Shown here one piece after another: positions 38,114-47,732 of a stretch of 64,000 nucleotides of DNA. How positions within the stretch are numbered: position 1 is the first letter of the stretch; each line of letters opens with the position of its first letter. Origin of the DNA: Antricoccus suffuscus (lineage in GTDB: Bacteria; Actinomycetota; Actinomycetes; Mycobacteriales; Antricoccaceae); assembly GCF_003003235.1 (NCBI RefSeq), contig NZ_PVUE01000005.1, positions 1-64,000 on the forward strand, given 5' to 3'. The notes beneath the pieces are model-generated. The model was not told where the DNA came from, did no database searches, and saw only the letters and a program-made list of their open reading frames with translations. Position numbers and translations under genes: made by a program.

Positions 38114-38962
38114 ATGCGTTTGGCCAGGCACGGCGACAGCGGTTCTGAACGACCCCTCATCGGCAACGCCGAGGGCGCGTGGTTCGATCTCAGCTCGATC
38201 ACCGAGGACATCACACCGCGATTCCTCGCGATCGGTCTGGATAGCGCTCGCGCCGCCCTCGAGTCCGAGTCCCTGGCCGCGGTCACCGACGTACGCCGGT
38301 TCGGTCCGCCGCTGACCGGCATTGGCAAGATCGTGTGTGTCGGGCTCAACTACCGCGCCCACGCGGCCGAAACCGGCGCTACTCCACCCACCGAGCCGAT
38401 CCTGTTCATGAAGGCTCCGGACACCGTTGTCGGCGGCAATGACACGGTGTACGTCCCGCGCGAGTCGAAGAAGACCGACTGGGAGGTTGAACTCGCGGTA
38501 GTTATCGGGTCTGAAGCGGCGTACCTCTCAAGCGTCGATGACGCTGCGGGCGTCATCGCCGGGTACGCCGTCAGCAACGACGTATCTGAGCGGGAATTTC
38601 AGTCCGAACGCGGCGGCCAGTGGGACAAGGGCAAGAACTGCGCGACATTTAACCCGTTCGGGCCGTGGATCCGCACCGCGGACGACATCGCCGATCCGCA
38701 GGGCCTTGCGCTTCGCACGTGGGTGAATGGCGAGCTGCGCCAGGACGGCAATACCTCGGACATGATCTTCGGCGTCTACGAGCTTGTGCACTACATCAGC
38801 CAGTTCATGACCCTCTACCCCGGCGACGTCATCAACACCGGTACGCCGGCCGGCGTCGCCTTGGGCAGCAACGGCAAATTCCCGTTCTTAGCCGCGGGAG
38901 ACGTGGTCGAGCTCGAGGTTGACGGCTTAGGCCGCCAGAAGCAGACCTACGCCCAGGCCTGA
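38114..38962 (+). CDS. Fumarylacetoacetate hydrolase (FAH) family protein
   Basis: This family acts on 2-oxo-acid C-C bonds or isomerises them, typically at the end of aromatic catabolism. At 282 residues it has the FAH fold. KIVCVGLNYRAHAAETG and the metal-binding DWEVELAVVIG are visible, followed by GYAVSNDVSERE and MTLYPGDVINTGTPAGVA. The ribosome binding site GGAGG precedes the ATG. Candidate activities include 2-hydroxyhepta-2,4-diene-1,7-dioate isomerase or acylpyruvase; the sequence does not decide. Confidence 0.92.
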   Translation: MRLARHGDSGSERPLIGNAEGAWFDLSSITEDITPRFLAIGLDSARAALESESLAAVTDVRRFGPPLTGIGKIVCVGLNYRAHAAETGATPPTEPILFMKAPDTVVGGNDTVYVPRESKKTDWEVELAVVIGSEAAYLSSVDDAAGVIAGYAVSNDVSEREFQSERGGQWDKGKNCATFNPFGPWIRTADDIADPQGLALRTWVNGELRQDGNTSDMIFGVYELVHYISQFMTLYPGDVINTGTPAGVALGSNGKFPFLAAGDVVELEVDGLGRQKQTYAQA

Positions 38963-39124
38963 CCACAATCCGTGTTTCCACGCGGGCTAATCACGTGAGT
39001 AGCGCTCGTCGCCCGGTCGCGTTTCGTCTTCGCGCACAAATGTATGGTTCGGCAACGCCGACGGCGAAACCTTGCTGCTTAATGGCACAAATGTGCGATC
39101 GGCGTCATGATTTCGTTGTGGAAT

Positions 39125-40363
39125 TCAACTGCGGTCTGAAATGTGTGCCGGCCGGGCACGGACCCGGCCTGCTGCCCTGATCTTGGCGCCGGCGTACAGA
39201 AGCAGTAGCGCCGAGACGATCAGCCCGCCGCCGACGAACGCCCACCCGCCGGCAAACGAGTGGTGCTGGATCCAGAATCCGAACAGCAGCGGTCCGGTCA
39301 CCGCGCCGATCGCCGTGCCGACTTGAGTAAACGCCGTCGCAGCCGCCGGTCGCGCGGGATTGAGCTTCACTACGGCAAAGATAAACAGGCCCGGCCATCC
39401 CCAGCCAAATCCGAAACCTACAAGCGCGCCCACGACGAACAGCGGCTTGGCATCGGACATCATGGCGACGCACCCGGCTGCGCCGATCAGCATCATGCAC
39501 GCGATCGTGCCGAGGTGGTCCAACCGGAACTTGTCGGCCTGCCAGCCGGCAAGGAAACGACAGATGATGCCGGTCAGGCTCGCGAACGCGAACAAGAGCC
39601 CTGCTGCTCCGTTTGCCCAGCCGGTCGCAACCGCTGCCGAGACGAGGTAGACGCCCATCGACGTACCGCAGGCTGCCGCGATCCCCGAGGTGAAGGCCAA
39701 CAGGGTCTGTAACGGCTTCGACAACTCTTCATCGGACTTGGCTACGATGATCGGCTGCAGCGCGCCTTTACGCCCGCCCGGAGTGCGGAGGCCCATGATC
39801 GCGACGATCAGGGCAAACACGCCGAACGCCCACCGCCAGCCAAACGTGATCCCTAGGACGGGTACGGCGAGACCGGCCAGCAGCGAAGCAGTCGGGATCG
39901 CCGACTGCTTCGCGCCGTACGCCACGCCCTGACGAGTGATGGTGACTCGTTCAGCCACGAACTGGTTGGTGGCTGGTTGTGCCACCGCGTTCCCCACGCC
40001 TGCGATCACCAACGCGATCAGCAATGCGGGAAGTGAGTTGACGATTAACCCGGTCAGAAGCAGCAGGATCGCAACCATGAACGTCGAGATCCGCATGGCC
40101 AACTTCGAGCCGAGCCGATCGACCAGGGCGCCGGTGAACGGTGAAAACACCGCCTGCGCGCCAAAGAACGCCGCCGATGCAGCGCCGAGTGCCGACGGAG
40201 CGAGCCTCAGTTCCGCGCTGATCTGTACGGCGAGGCCGGCGGTCAGGTAGAGCGGCAGGACGCTGATCGACGATACGGTGATCGCGTCGATCGCCGGCTT
40301 GAGCAGCGGCTGCTTCGCAGATGGATCGGTGAAACCGCCCGTCGCGGCTATCGAGCCTTCCAC
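39125..40363 (-). CDS. MFS transporter, last gene of the catabolic operon
   Basis: A 412-residue, 12-helix MFS transporter. GALVDRLGSKLAMRISTF is the motif-A loop, and the second half has a similar loop (GWQADKFRLDHLG). There is a GTG start, overlapping the 3' end of the enoyl-CoA hydratase gene by 16 nt. It is the most downstream member of the leftward operon starting at 53301. It may export a product or import an alternative substrate; specificity is not evident. Confidence 0.88.
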   Translation of the reverse strand: MEGSIAATGGFTDPSAKQPLLKPAIDAITVSSISVLPLYLTAGLAVQISAELRLAPSALGAASAAFFGAQAVFSPFTGALVDRLGSKLAMRISTFMVAILLLLTGLIVNSLPALLIALVIAGVGNAVAQPATNQFVAERVTITRQGVAYGAKQSAIPTASLLAGLAVPVLGITFGWRWAFGVFALIVAIMGLRTPGGRKGALQPIIVAKSDEELSKPLQTLLAFTSGIAAACGTSMGVYLVSAAVATGWANGAAGLLFAFASLTGIICRFLAGWQADKFRLDHLGTIACMMLIGAAGCVAMMSDAKPLFVVGALVGFGFGWGWPGLFIFAVVKLNPARPAAATAFTQVGTAIGAVTGPLLFGFWIQHHSFAGGWAFVGGGLIVSALLLLYAGAKIRAAGRVRARPAHISDRS

Positions 40364-41139
40364 TGTGGCGTCCGCTTCTCGACAAATGCCGCGACACCCT
40401 CGACCCGGTCCTCGCTCGTGTAAGGATTCGGGCCGACATGCAGTCGCAGCGCAGCTGAGATCGGCAGGTCGCCGCCCTTGGTGATCATCTCCTTGTAGCG
40501 GCGTACGGTCAGCGGCGCGTTGCCGGCAAGGGTGCGCCCGAGCTTGATCGCCTCGTCCATCAGCGACTCGGCCGGGTAGACGTGGTTGACCAAGCCGATG
40601 CGGTACGCCTCGGCAGCGTCGATGATCTCGCCGGTGTAAAGCATCTCGTAGGCGATTCCGCGCGGCACAATGCGCGGCAGCATCTGGCAGCCGAAGTTAG
40701 CGCCCATCCCCCGCTTTGCCTCTGGCATACCCAATCTCGCCGTTTCGGACGCGATTCGGATGTCGCACGCGAGTGAGATCTCGCAGCCGCCGCCGACCGC
40801 GACGCCGTTGAGGGCGGCAACGACCGGCTTGCGGCAGTCGAGGATTGTCTCGAAAGCGTTGCGTCCCGAGCCGCCATTGGGGCTGCGCGCCATCCGCTTG
40901 GCCTGGTCTCCGGAGTTAACCTCCTTGAGGTCGACGCCCGCGGAGAAGGCGCGATCGCCGGCTCCGGTGATGACGACCGCCCAGACGTCGTCGTCATAGC
41001 TGAAGTCATCGAAGAGGTCGACCAATCCCTTCATCATGGTCTGGTCGATTGCATTGAGTCGTTCAGGTCGATTGAGCGTGACTACCGCAAGCCGGTCGTC
41101 GAGTTCGACCGCGATCCCGTCCACCGTCGTGAGCGTCAT
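40348..41139 (-). CDS. Enoyl-CoA hydratase/isomerase family protein
   Basis: A crotonase-fold enzyme of 263 residues. AFSAGVDLKEV is the CoA-binding loop and ALNGVAVGGGCEISLACDIRIAS forms the oxyanion hole. GMPEAKRGMGANFGCQMLPRIV carries a Glu near one of the usual catalytic positions. It overlaps the acyl-CoA dehydrogenase gene upstream by four bases. Its likely role is hydration of an enoyl-CoA produced by the dehydrogenase pair. Confidence 0.94.
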   Translation of the reverse strand: MTLTTVDGIAVELDDRLAVVTLNRPERLNAIDQTMMKGLVDLFDDFSYDDDVWAVVITGAGDRAFSAGVDLKEVNSGDQAKRMARSPNGGSGRNAFETILDCRKPVVAALNGVAVGGGCEISLACDIRIASETARLGMPEAKRGMGANFGCQMLPRIVPRGIAYEMLYTGEIIDAAEAYRIGLVNHVYPAESLMDEAIKLGRTLAGNAPLTVRRYKEMITKGGDLPISAALRLHVGPNPYTSEDRVEGVAAFVEKRTPQWKAR

Positions 41140-42239
41140 CGGCCCGCCACCTTCTCATTACGCCGCTCCGGCGCGAGGCCCGTGGTAATCCGCGGCCACA
41201 GTGCATCGGCGCCCTCCTCCGCGAGATGCGCACCGAGCCGACGAGACCACGAGGCCTCCGAGCCGCACTCATCACGCCACGACCACAACCGCCTCGTCAG
41301 CTGACCCAACTCGTATTCCTTCGTCATACCAATCGCCCCATGCGCCTGGTGTGACGCCGCGGACACGATCCCGGCCGCCTCACTTGCGACGATCTTCGCC
41401 GACGCGATATCGAAGAAGTCCAGCCCCGTCACCGCATTCGTCGCGGCCGCATCCACCGCCATCTGCGCCGACACACTCTGCTCCGCGATCCGCACCAAAT
41501 GCCGCTGGACGGCCTGGAACCGCGCAATAGGCCGCCCGAACTGCTCACGCTCAGCGGTGTAACGCACCGTGACCTCGGTGACTCGCTCCAACGCACCGGA
41601 GATCAACGCGGCCCGGCTCAACGCCGCCCGCAACTCAAGCGCCTCCGCCGTGACACTGGCCGGAGCCGCGACCATCGCGTCCGCCGGCACGCTCACCTTG
41701 TCGAACCGCACCAGATCCCGAGACTCCAACGCCACATTGCGTCCGGGCTCGATCGTGACCGACGCCGTCGGCACCACGATCAACTGCGCCGCACCATCAA
41801 GGTCGGCCAACACCACGATCTGAGCGGCGTTACTCGCCCACGGCACCCGCGTCAGTACGCCGTCCAACACCGCGCCACCGTCAGCGGCAGTCACCGATAG
41901 TGACTCAGACGAACGAGTCGACATCGTGCTCACGCCCTCAGGCAGCGCCCGTCCGGCCTCGGCCAGCGCCCACCCGGCCAGCAACGTGTGCTCGGCAAAC
42001 GGCACCGCCGCCGCCGCCCGGCCAACCTCATGCAGTACGACGCACGCATCGGCGAGGTCGCCGCCGGACCCGCCCGCCGACTCGGGAATCGAGATCGACG
42101 CGAAACCGCCCTCACCGAGTACCTTCCACGCTTCCTCGGCGAAGCCCGGCCCTTCGGCCGCGATCACCGACTCCTGGGTGGAGTGATCAGCGAGGATCGC
42201 ACGCAACGCCGAGGCTATAGCTGACTGATCCTGGTTCAT
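41136..42239 (-). CDS. Acyl-CoA dehydrogenase, atypical partner subunit
   Basis: An acyl-CoA-dehydrogenase-fold protein of 367 residues. EAWKVLGEGGFASISIPESAGGSGGDLAD matches the family N-terminus and QFGRPIARFQAVQRHL the third domain. The C-terminal FAD-binding GGTxE motif is missing, replaced by RLWSWRDECGS. This pattern is known for the second subunit of heterotetrameric dehydrogenases, for example in mycobacterial steroid catabolism. The four-base overlap with the canonical dehydrogenase gene supports a hetero-oligomer. Confidence 0.88.
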   Translation of the reverse strand: MNQDQSAIASALRAILADHSTQESVIAAEGPGFAEEAWKVLGEGGFASISIPESAGGSGGDLADACVVLHEVGRAAAAVPFAEHTLLAGWALAEAGRALPEGVSTMSTRSSESLSVTAADGGAVLDGVLTRVPWASNAAQIVVLADLDGAAQLIVVPTASVTIEPGRNVALESRDLVRFDKVSVPADAMVAAPASVTAEALELRAALSRAALISGALERVTEVTVRYTAEREQFGRPIARFQAVQRHLVRIAEQSVSAQMAVDAAATNAVTGLDFFDIASAKIVASEAAGIVSAASHQAHGAIGMTKEYELGQLTRRLWSWRDECGSEASWSRRLGAHLAEEGADALWPRITTGLAPERRNEKVAGR

Positions 42240-43372
42240 TTCGCGAGTCCTTTCGAGGCAACCGAACGCAGCACTTCGGTCGTACCGCCGCGCAACGTAA
42301 ATGACGGCCCGCTCAGCGTGGCCTCTGCAAGCAACAGCTCAAACATGCTGCCCTGATGCGGATCGAGCTCGATATCGACCACATCACGGATCAACGCGAT
42401 CGTCTGCTGCTCAAATTTCGTACCGATGTCTTTGACCAGCGCGGCCTCGATCGCCGGCGCCCCGCCCTCATCGATCGTCCGCGCGATCGACAGTGACAAC
42501 TGCCGAATCGTCCAATACCTCGCGGTGATCTGACCAACCACGCGCTGCTGCTCACTGCTCAACGACGACGGCTCATGCTCGGCCAAGAAATACTTCAACA
42601 ACCCGAAAGTACTCAAAAACCGATCCGGACCAGAACGTTCATACGCCAGCTCCGAGGTCACCTGCATCCACCCCGACCCCAGCTCGCCCAGCACCCGATC
42701 ATCCGGAACGAACACGTCCTTCAACACGACCTCGTTGAAATGATGCCCACCATCGAGGAACGGGATCGGGTTGACCGTGACGCCCTCCGCACGCAGGTCC
42801 ACGATCAACTGGCTCAGACCGTTGTGCCGGTCCCCGTCGAACGGAGATGTGCGACACAACACCGCGAAATAGTCGTTCTGATGCGCGCCACTGGTCCAGA
42901 CCTTGGTGCCGTTCAGCAGCCACCCGCCCTCAACCTTCGTCCCCGCCGTCCGCACCGACGACAAATCCGATCCCGAATCCGGCTCGCTCATCCCCAGCGA
43001 GAACGCAAGCTCACCAGCGGTGATCTTCGGAACGAAGTAGCGCCGCTGCTCCTCGGTGCCAAACTTCATGATCGTCGGCGCGGTCTGCCGGTCTGCGACG
43101 AAATGCGCACCCAACGGCGCACCACGCGACAACAGTTCCTCGGTCACGATGAACCGGTCGACCGCCGTGCGCGCCTGCCCGCCGTACTCCTTCGGCACCG
43201 CCATCCCCAACCAGCCACGCGCAGCTAGCTTCTTTGAGAACTCACGATTCGCGCCGGCACCCATCCCCAAACCCGGCCGGAAGTCCGGCGGCAACTCCGC
43301 GGCAAGGAACTCGCGTACGTCGTCGCGTAACCGTTCCTCCTCCTCGGTAAGAACAGTTGGTGTGAACTTCAT
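42236..43372 (-). CDS. Acyl-CoA dehydrogenase, canonical subunit
   Basis: A flavoenzyme oxidising an acyl-CoA to the 2-enoyl-CoA. Its 378 residues include MAVPKEYGGQARTAVDRFIVTEEL, the substrate/FAD segment FSLGMSEPDSGSDLSSVRT, LNGTKVWTSGAHQND and the C-terminal RGGTTEVLRSVASKGL (FAD contact). It begins three bases after the CoA-transferase stop and overlaps the partner subunit gene by four. It is likely the FAD-bearing subunit of the pair. Confidence 0.94.
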   Translation of the reverse strand: MKFTPTVLTEEEERLRDDVREFLAAELPPDFRPGLGMGAGANREFSKKLAARGWLGMAVPKEYGGQARTAVDRFIVTEELLSRGAPLGAHFVADRQTAPTIMKFGTEEQRRYFVPKITAGELAFSLGMSEPDSGSDLSSVRTAGTKVEGGWLLNGTKVWTSGAHQNDYFAVLCRTSPFDGDRHNGLSQLIVDLRAEGVTVNPIPFLDGGHHFNEVVLKDVFVPDDRVLGELGSGWMQVTSELAYERSGPDRFLSTFGLLKYFLAEHEPSSLSSEQQRVVGQITARYWTIRQLSLSIARTIDEGGAPAIEAALVKDIGTKFEQQTIALIRDVVDIELDPHQGSMFELLLAEATLSGPSFTLRGGTTEVLRSVASKGLAK

Positions 43373-43375
43373 CTT

Positions 43376-44656
43376 CTACTCCTCGTTACTATTCGGCGAC
43401 GACACACCGTCACCGGCAACATGTACGGCGCCGGAATCGGCGAGCGTGGAAATTTGTGCCGCGGTGTAACCGATCTCGCTCAAGACAGAGGCCGTGTGCG
43501 CGGCAAACGACGGCGTCGGCGGACTGCCGCCCATCGGCGTATCACTCATCCGAATCGGCACGCCGATCCCCCGGAACTTGCCGACGACCGGATGGTCGTA
43601 CTCGGCAATGAGCCCTTCAGCGATTGCGTGCTCGTCGAAGAGCATCTCCTCGATATGCCGGACTGGGGCTACCGGAATGTCAGCCGCGCGAAGGTCCGCG
43701 ATCCACTCTTCATTGGTGCGGGTCAGTAGGGCTTCCTTGAGTCTCGCGCCGAACGTCGCCGGCTGTTCGGTCGCCAAGACGGAATCGACGCCGACCAATG
43801 CGGCCAGCCGCTCGCGAGTGTTGGGGCTGCCGGCGCCGACGGCAAGAAAACCGTCCTTCGTAGCAAACGCCCGGTAGTGCGCCGTGTGTCCCGGAGGATC
43901 GGCGCGGTGCGAGATCCGCTCGGCCTCCACTTCGGCTCGAGTCGCTCTCGCGCGGCGCATGGCCGGGAGGGTCTCGTGCACGAAATCTTCCCGCCAACCG
44001 TCTTCGGCGACGTGGTGGGCAAGGGAGTTGTTTTGCAGGGCCAGCGCGCCACCTAGCAGCGCAACGTCGACTCGCTGGCCCTTGCCAGTGTTGGTCCTCG
44101 CATACAGTGCAGCGGATATTCCGCCGTACAAGAGCAATGCCGAGGCGTAGTCGGTTGCCTGGACCTCGCTGTGATGCGGCGTACCGTCGTTCTCGGCCGC
44201 CAACGAACTCATCAGCCCCGACCTCGCCTGAACGACGACGTCCATGCCCGGCAGCGGCGCTTCGGGACCGATCTGTCCGTACGCGGTCGCCGCTCCGTAG
44301 ATGGCCCGCGGGTTCAGCGCGGCCACCCGTTCGTAGTCCAGTCCGCGGCGCTTAACCGCCGACGGGCTGAGGTTGATCAGTACGACGTCCGCCAGCTTGA
44401 TCAGCTCCTCAATGACCGGCGCCGCATCGGGATGCGCAAGGTCGATCGAGACACTCTCCTTGCCGCGGTTCTTGATCAGGAACTGCCGGGTGAACCCGGG
44501 CGCAAGTTGCCCCACCCCCGATCGGTAGGCGTCCCCGCGAAGTGGTTCGACCTTGATGACGCGCGCACCGCTGTCGGCTAGTAGCTGGCTGCAGAAAGGT
44601 ACGACGACGAACTGGCCGAACTCAACGACCGTGATTCCCGCGAATGGTCCTGCCAT
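43376..44656 (-). CDS. CaiB/BaiF family CoA-transferase
   Basis: A class III CoA-transferase of 426 residues that moves CoA between carboxylates through an aspartyl thioester. ITVVEFGQFVVVPFCSQLLADSGARVIKVE is the standard start. KNRGKESVSIDL and the catalytic-Asp region VQATDYASALLLYGG follow. It starts directly after the DppF stop (no gap) and precedes the dehydrogenase genes. In this operon it could activate the substrate by CoA transfer from a pathway product. Confidence 0.93.
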   Translation of the reverse strand: MAGPFAGITVVEFGQFVVVPFCSQLLADSGARVIKVEPLRGDAYRSGVGQLAPGFTRQFLIKNRGKESVSIDLAHPDAAPVIEELIKLADVVLINLSPSAVKRRGLDYERVAALNPRAIYGAATAYGQIGPEAPLPGMDVVVQARSGLMSSLAAENDGTPHHSEVQATDYASALLLYGGISAALYARTNTGKGQRVDVALLGGALALQNNSLAHHVAEDGWREDFVHETLPAMRRARATRAEVEAERISHRADPPGHTAHYRAFATKDGFLAVGAGSPNTRERLAALVGVDSVLATEQPATFGARLKEALLTRTNEEWIADLRAADIPVAPVRHIEEMLFDEHAIAEGLIAEYDHPVVGKFRGIGVPIRMSDTPMGGSPPTPSFAAHTASVLSEIGYTAAQISTLADSGAVHVAGDGVSSPNSNEE

Positions 44657-45760
44657 CTACTTCTCGGCTCCTACTGTTGTCTCGATTATGTCCTCTGGTC
44701 CGGTGCCGACGACCGGGCCCGCCGGATTGGTTGGTTTCAGGTCCCCGAGGGGCGATCCGGCGAGGGCGGGTCCGGTGGTCTGCAAGTGACAGGCCACGTC
44801 GCCTCCACCATCCACCGATGTCATCGGCGGCATCTGCTGCTTGCAGATATCCATCACATACGCGCACCGGGTCTGAAACGGGCACCCCGACGGCGGATTA
44901 GCCGGGTCCGGGAGTTCACCCTTCAACAGAATCCGATTACTCTTCTCCCGGTACGGGCTGGCATCCGGGATCGCCGAGAGCAACACCTGCGTGTACGGGT
45001 GCGCCGGATCGTTGTAGACCCGTTCCGCCGGCCCGATCTCCACAATATGGCCCAGATACATGACCGCGACCCGGTGCGAGATGTGCCGCACGATCGCCAG
45101 GTCGTGCGCGATGAACAAGTACGACAACCCGAACTCGGTACGCAGCTTCTCCAGCAAGTTGATGACCTGGTTCTGCGTCGATACATCCAACGCCGACACG
45201 GCCTCATCACACACAATGAACTTCGGGTTCAACGCCAGTGCCCGCGCGATCGCGACGCGTTGACGCTGCCCACCGGAAAACTCATACGGGTAGCGGTTCA
45301 CGTGACTCTCTCGCAGCCCGACCAGCTCAAGGAGTTCAACGGCTCGCGCCCGCGCGTCTTTCGCCGACATGCCCTCGTGCACCAGGAGCGGTTCACTGAT
45401 GCTCGCACCGACCGTGGCCGAGGGATCCAACGAGGAATACGGGTCCTGGAAGATCATCTGCATGTTCCGCCGCGCCGCGCGCAGGGCCTTACCCTTCAGC
45501 GCGACCAGATCCTGCCCCGCGACGGTGACGTCGCCGGCGGCGACGGGAACTAGCTGCAGCACCGCCCGGCCCGTCGTCGACTTCCCCGACCCGGACTCCC
45601 CGACAAGCCCGAGGGTCTCACCCTCGGCGATCTGGAACGAGACATCCTTCACCGCCCGCACAACACGGGCCTTCTTGAACAGTTCTTTCTTCTCAAACGT
45701 GACATCGAGGCCACGCACATCCACCAGCGGGGCCTGGGTACTCGAATTCGGCGTGCTCAT
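44657..45760 (-). CDS. Peptide/nickel-type ABC transporter ATP-binding protein (DppF/OppF-like)
   Basis: One of two ATPases of the importer. The 367-residue protein has Walker A GESGSGKS, the signature FSGGQRQRVAIARAL, Walker B KFIVCDEAVSALD, and the C-terminal oligopeptide-transporter zone with Cys-rich GCPFQTRCAYVMDIC. It overlaps the DppD-like gene by four bases. Together with the two permeases and the adjacent binding protein it forms a complete Dpp/Opp transporter. Confidence 0.93.
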   Translation of the reverse strand: MSTPNSSTQAPLVDVRGLDVTFEKKELFKKARVVRAVKDVSFQIAEGETLGLVGESGSGKSTTGRAVLQLVPVAAGDVTVAGQDLVALKGKALRAARRNMQMIFQDPYSSLDPSATVGASISEPLLVHEGMSAKDARARAVELLELVGLRESHVNRYPYEFSGGQRQRVAIARALALNPKFIVCDEAVSALDVSTQNQVINLLEKLRTEFGLSYLFIAHDLAIVRHISHRVAVMYLGHIVEIGPAERVYNDPAHPYTQVLLSAIPDASPYREKSNRILLKGELPDPANPPSGCPFQTRCAYVMDICKQQMPPMTSVDGGGDVACHLQTTGPALAGSPLGDLKPTNPAGPVVGTGPEDIIETTVGAEK

Positions 45761-46761
45761 TTCGCTCCCTCCAGTGTCAGCTCCGCGATCCGCGCACAGC
45801 GACTCGCCCGCCCGTCACCGAGTCGCTCCAGCGGAATCACCCCGCTACGGCATACATCGGTGGTGTACTTACAGCGCGGGTTGAACCGGCACCCGCCGGG
45901 CATCGCCCACGGCTCGGGCGTCCGGCCGGGGATCGACGCGAGCTGCTCGCCCCGCTCACCAAGCTGCGGCATCGCAGTCAACAACCCCTCTGTGTAGGGA
46001 TGTTTCGGCTGCACGAACAAGTCCCGCCCGACAGCGGTCTCCACAACCTCACCGGCATACATCACCACAACCTTGTCGCACAACTCCGACACAACGCCGA
46101 GGTCGTGGGTGATGAAAATGATCCCGGTCCCGGTCTCATCGCGCAGCTTGCTCAGCAACTCCAGAATCTGCGCCTGCACCGTCACATCCAGCGCCGTCGT
46201 CGGCTCATCGGCGATCAGCAGCTTCGGATCGCACACGAGCGCCATCGCGATCATCGCCCGCTGACGCATACCCCCGGAAAACTCGTGCGGATAATCCCTG
46301 ACCCGCCGGCTCGCGTTCGGGATACCCACCAGGTCGAGCATCTGCGCGGCCCGGTCCATCGCGGCCTTCTTCTTACCACCCCGATGCTGCCGATACGCCT
46401 CGGCGATCTGGTCGCCGATCGTGAACGCCGGGTTCAGGCTCGTCATCGGCTCCTGGAAGATCATCGAGATCTCGTTACCGCGGATCTTGCGAAGCTCGGC
46501 TGGCGGCATCTCGGTCAGGTCTTTGTCCCGATACCAGATATGCCCCCCGGACTTACGGCCCGGTGGCTGTGGAATCAGCCCTAGAATCGACAGGCTCGTC
46601 ACGGTCTTACCCGAACCGGACTCCCCCACCAATCCCACGATCTCATTCGGCGCCACATCGAAGGAGACTCCGTTGACGACGTTCGCCCATCCGTGATCGG
46701 TAGCGAAGTCGACCTGCAAGTCCTCGATCCGAAGCAGCGGCTGCGTGGAGGTGTCGCTCAT
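45757..46761 (-). CDS. Peptide/nickel-type ABC transporter ATP-binding protein (DppD/OppD-like)
   Basis: The second ATPase, 334 residues. Walker [29 protein letters not shown] (Q-loop), signature [15 protein letters not shown], Walker [13 protein letters not shown]. The C-terminal family domain has [14 protein letters not shown]. Four-base overlaps on both sides (with the DppC-like and DppF-like genes) show tight translational coupling. Confidence 0.94.
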   Translation of the reverse strand: MSDTSTQPLLRIEDLQVDFATDHGWANVVNGVSFDVAPNEIVGLVGESGSGKTVTSLSILGLIPQPPGRKSGGHIWYRDKDLTEMPPAELRKIRGNEISMIFQEPMTSLNPAFTIGDQIAEAYRQHRGGKKKAAMDRAAQMLDLVGIPNASRRVRDYPHEFSGGMRQRAMIAMALVCDPKLLIADEPTTALDVTVQAQILELLSKLRDETGTGIIFITHDLGVVSELCDKVVVMYAGEVVETAVGRDLFVQPKHPYTEGLLTAMPQLGERGEQLASIPGRTPEPWAMPGGCRFNPRCKYTTDVCRSGVIPLERLGDGRASRCARIAELTLEGAK

Positions 46762-47732
46762 TTGTCTCCCTTACGGGTTTCCCGGCCGAACGAGTCACGC
46801 AGACCGTCGCCGATCAAGTTGAAAGAAAGCGTCGCCAGCGCGATCGCGATACCCGGATACACCACCAGCATCGGCGTACTACGGATGTCGGCGAACCCGC
46901 GCCCGAGCATGTTGCCCCAACTCGGCGTCGGCGGGATCACGCCCAGACCCAGCAGGCTCAACGCCGCCTCGGCCAGCAGCGCCGCGGCCAACAACAGCGA
47001 GATCTGGACCAGCAGCGGCGAAAGGATGTTCGGCAGTATCCGCTTGCGGATGATGGTCATGCTCGGCGTGCCGATGCTGATCGAGGCCTCGATATAAGTC
47101 TCGGCGCGCACCCCGAGAGTCGAGCTTCGCACGATCCGGAACAACCGCGGTGAGTACACAACGCCCAGCGCCGTCATCGCCGTAGTCAGACCAGGACCCG
47201 TCGCGGCGATGATCGCGATCGCCAGCACAATCGCCGGAAACGTCATGAGCACGTCCGCTGCCCGGCTCAGTAGCCAGTCAGCCTTGCCGCCGACGTAACC
47301 GGCGAGCATCCCCAACGGCACTCCGACCACGACCGCGATACCCACGGCCAGTGCGGCCGCCGCCAATGACGCGCGGCCGGCGTACATCAACCTGCTCAGA
47401 GTGTCCCGGCCAAGGGAGTCGGTGCCGAGCCAATGCTGCACCGTCGGCCCCGACAACCGGTTGACGACATCGATCTCGTCCGGCCGATACGGCGCGATCA
47501 GCGGCGCCGCGACCGCCACCACAATGATCAGCAGCAACACCACGCTGGCCACGACCGCGAGCTTGTTGCCCCAGAACCGGCGCGCGAACCGCTTCAGCCC
47601 AATAGTGCGTATCGACTGCGACTGCGGGGCTACTGCCTCGCCCGCTCCAATAGCGGCCTCGTCGGCCGATGTCTCATCGGCCGCGGCATCCGCGACGATC
47701 TCTGGTTCTTGTGCTTCGTTGTTGTCGCTCAT
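46758..47732 (-). CDS. ABC transporter permease (DppC/OppC-like)
   Basis: A 324-residue membrane subunit. An acidic N-terminal tail of about 40 residues precedes the first helix. The OppC_N-type region WLGTDSLGRDTLSRLMYAGR is followed by five hydrophobic segments with the EAA loop (VRAETYIEASISIGTPSMTI), and the C-terminal GVIPPTPSWGNML segment is typical of DppC. It overlaps both neighbouring transporter genes by four bases. Confidence 0.94.
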   Translation of the reverse strand: MSDNNEAQEPEIVADAAADETSADEAAIGAGEAVAPQSQSIRTIGLKRFARRFWGNKLAVVASVVLLLIIVVAVAAPLIAPYRPDEIDVVNRLSGPTVQHWLGTDSLGRDTLSRLMYAGRASLAAAALAVGIAVVVGVPLGMLAGYVGGKADWLLSRAADVLMTFPAIVLAIAIIAATGPGLTTAMTALGVVYSPRLFRIVRSSTLGVRAETYIEASISIGTPSMTIIRKRILPNILSPLLVQISLLLAAALLAEAALSLLGLGVIPPTPSWGNMLGRGFADIRSTPMLVVYPGIAIALATLSFNLIGDGLRDSFGRETRKGDK

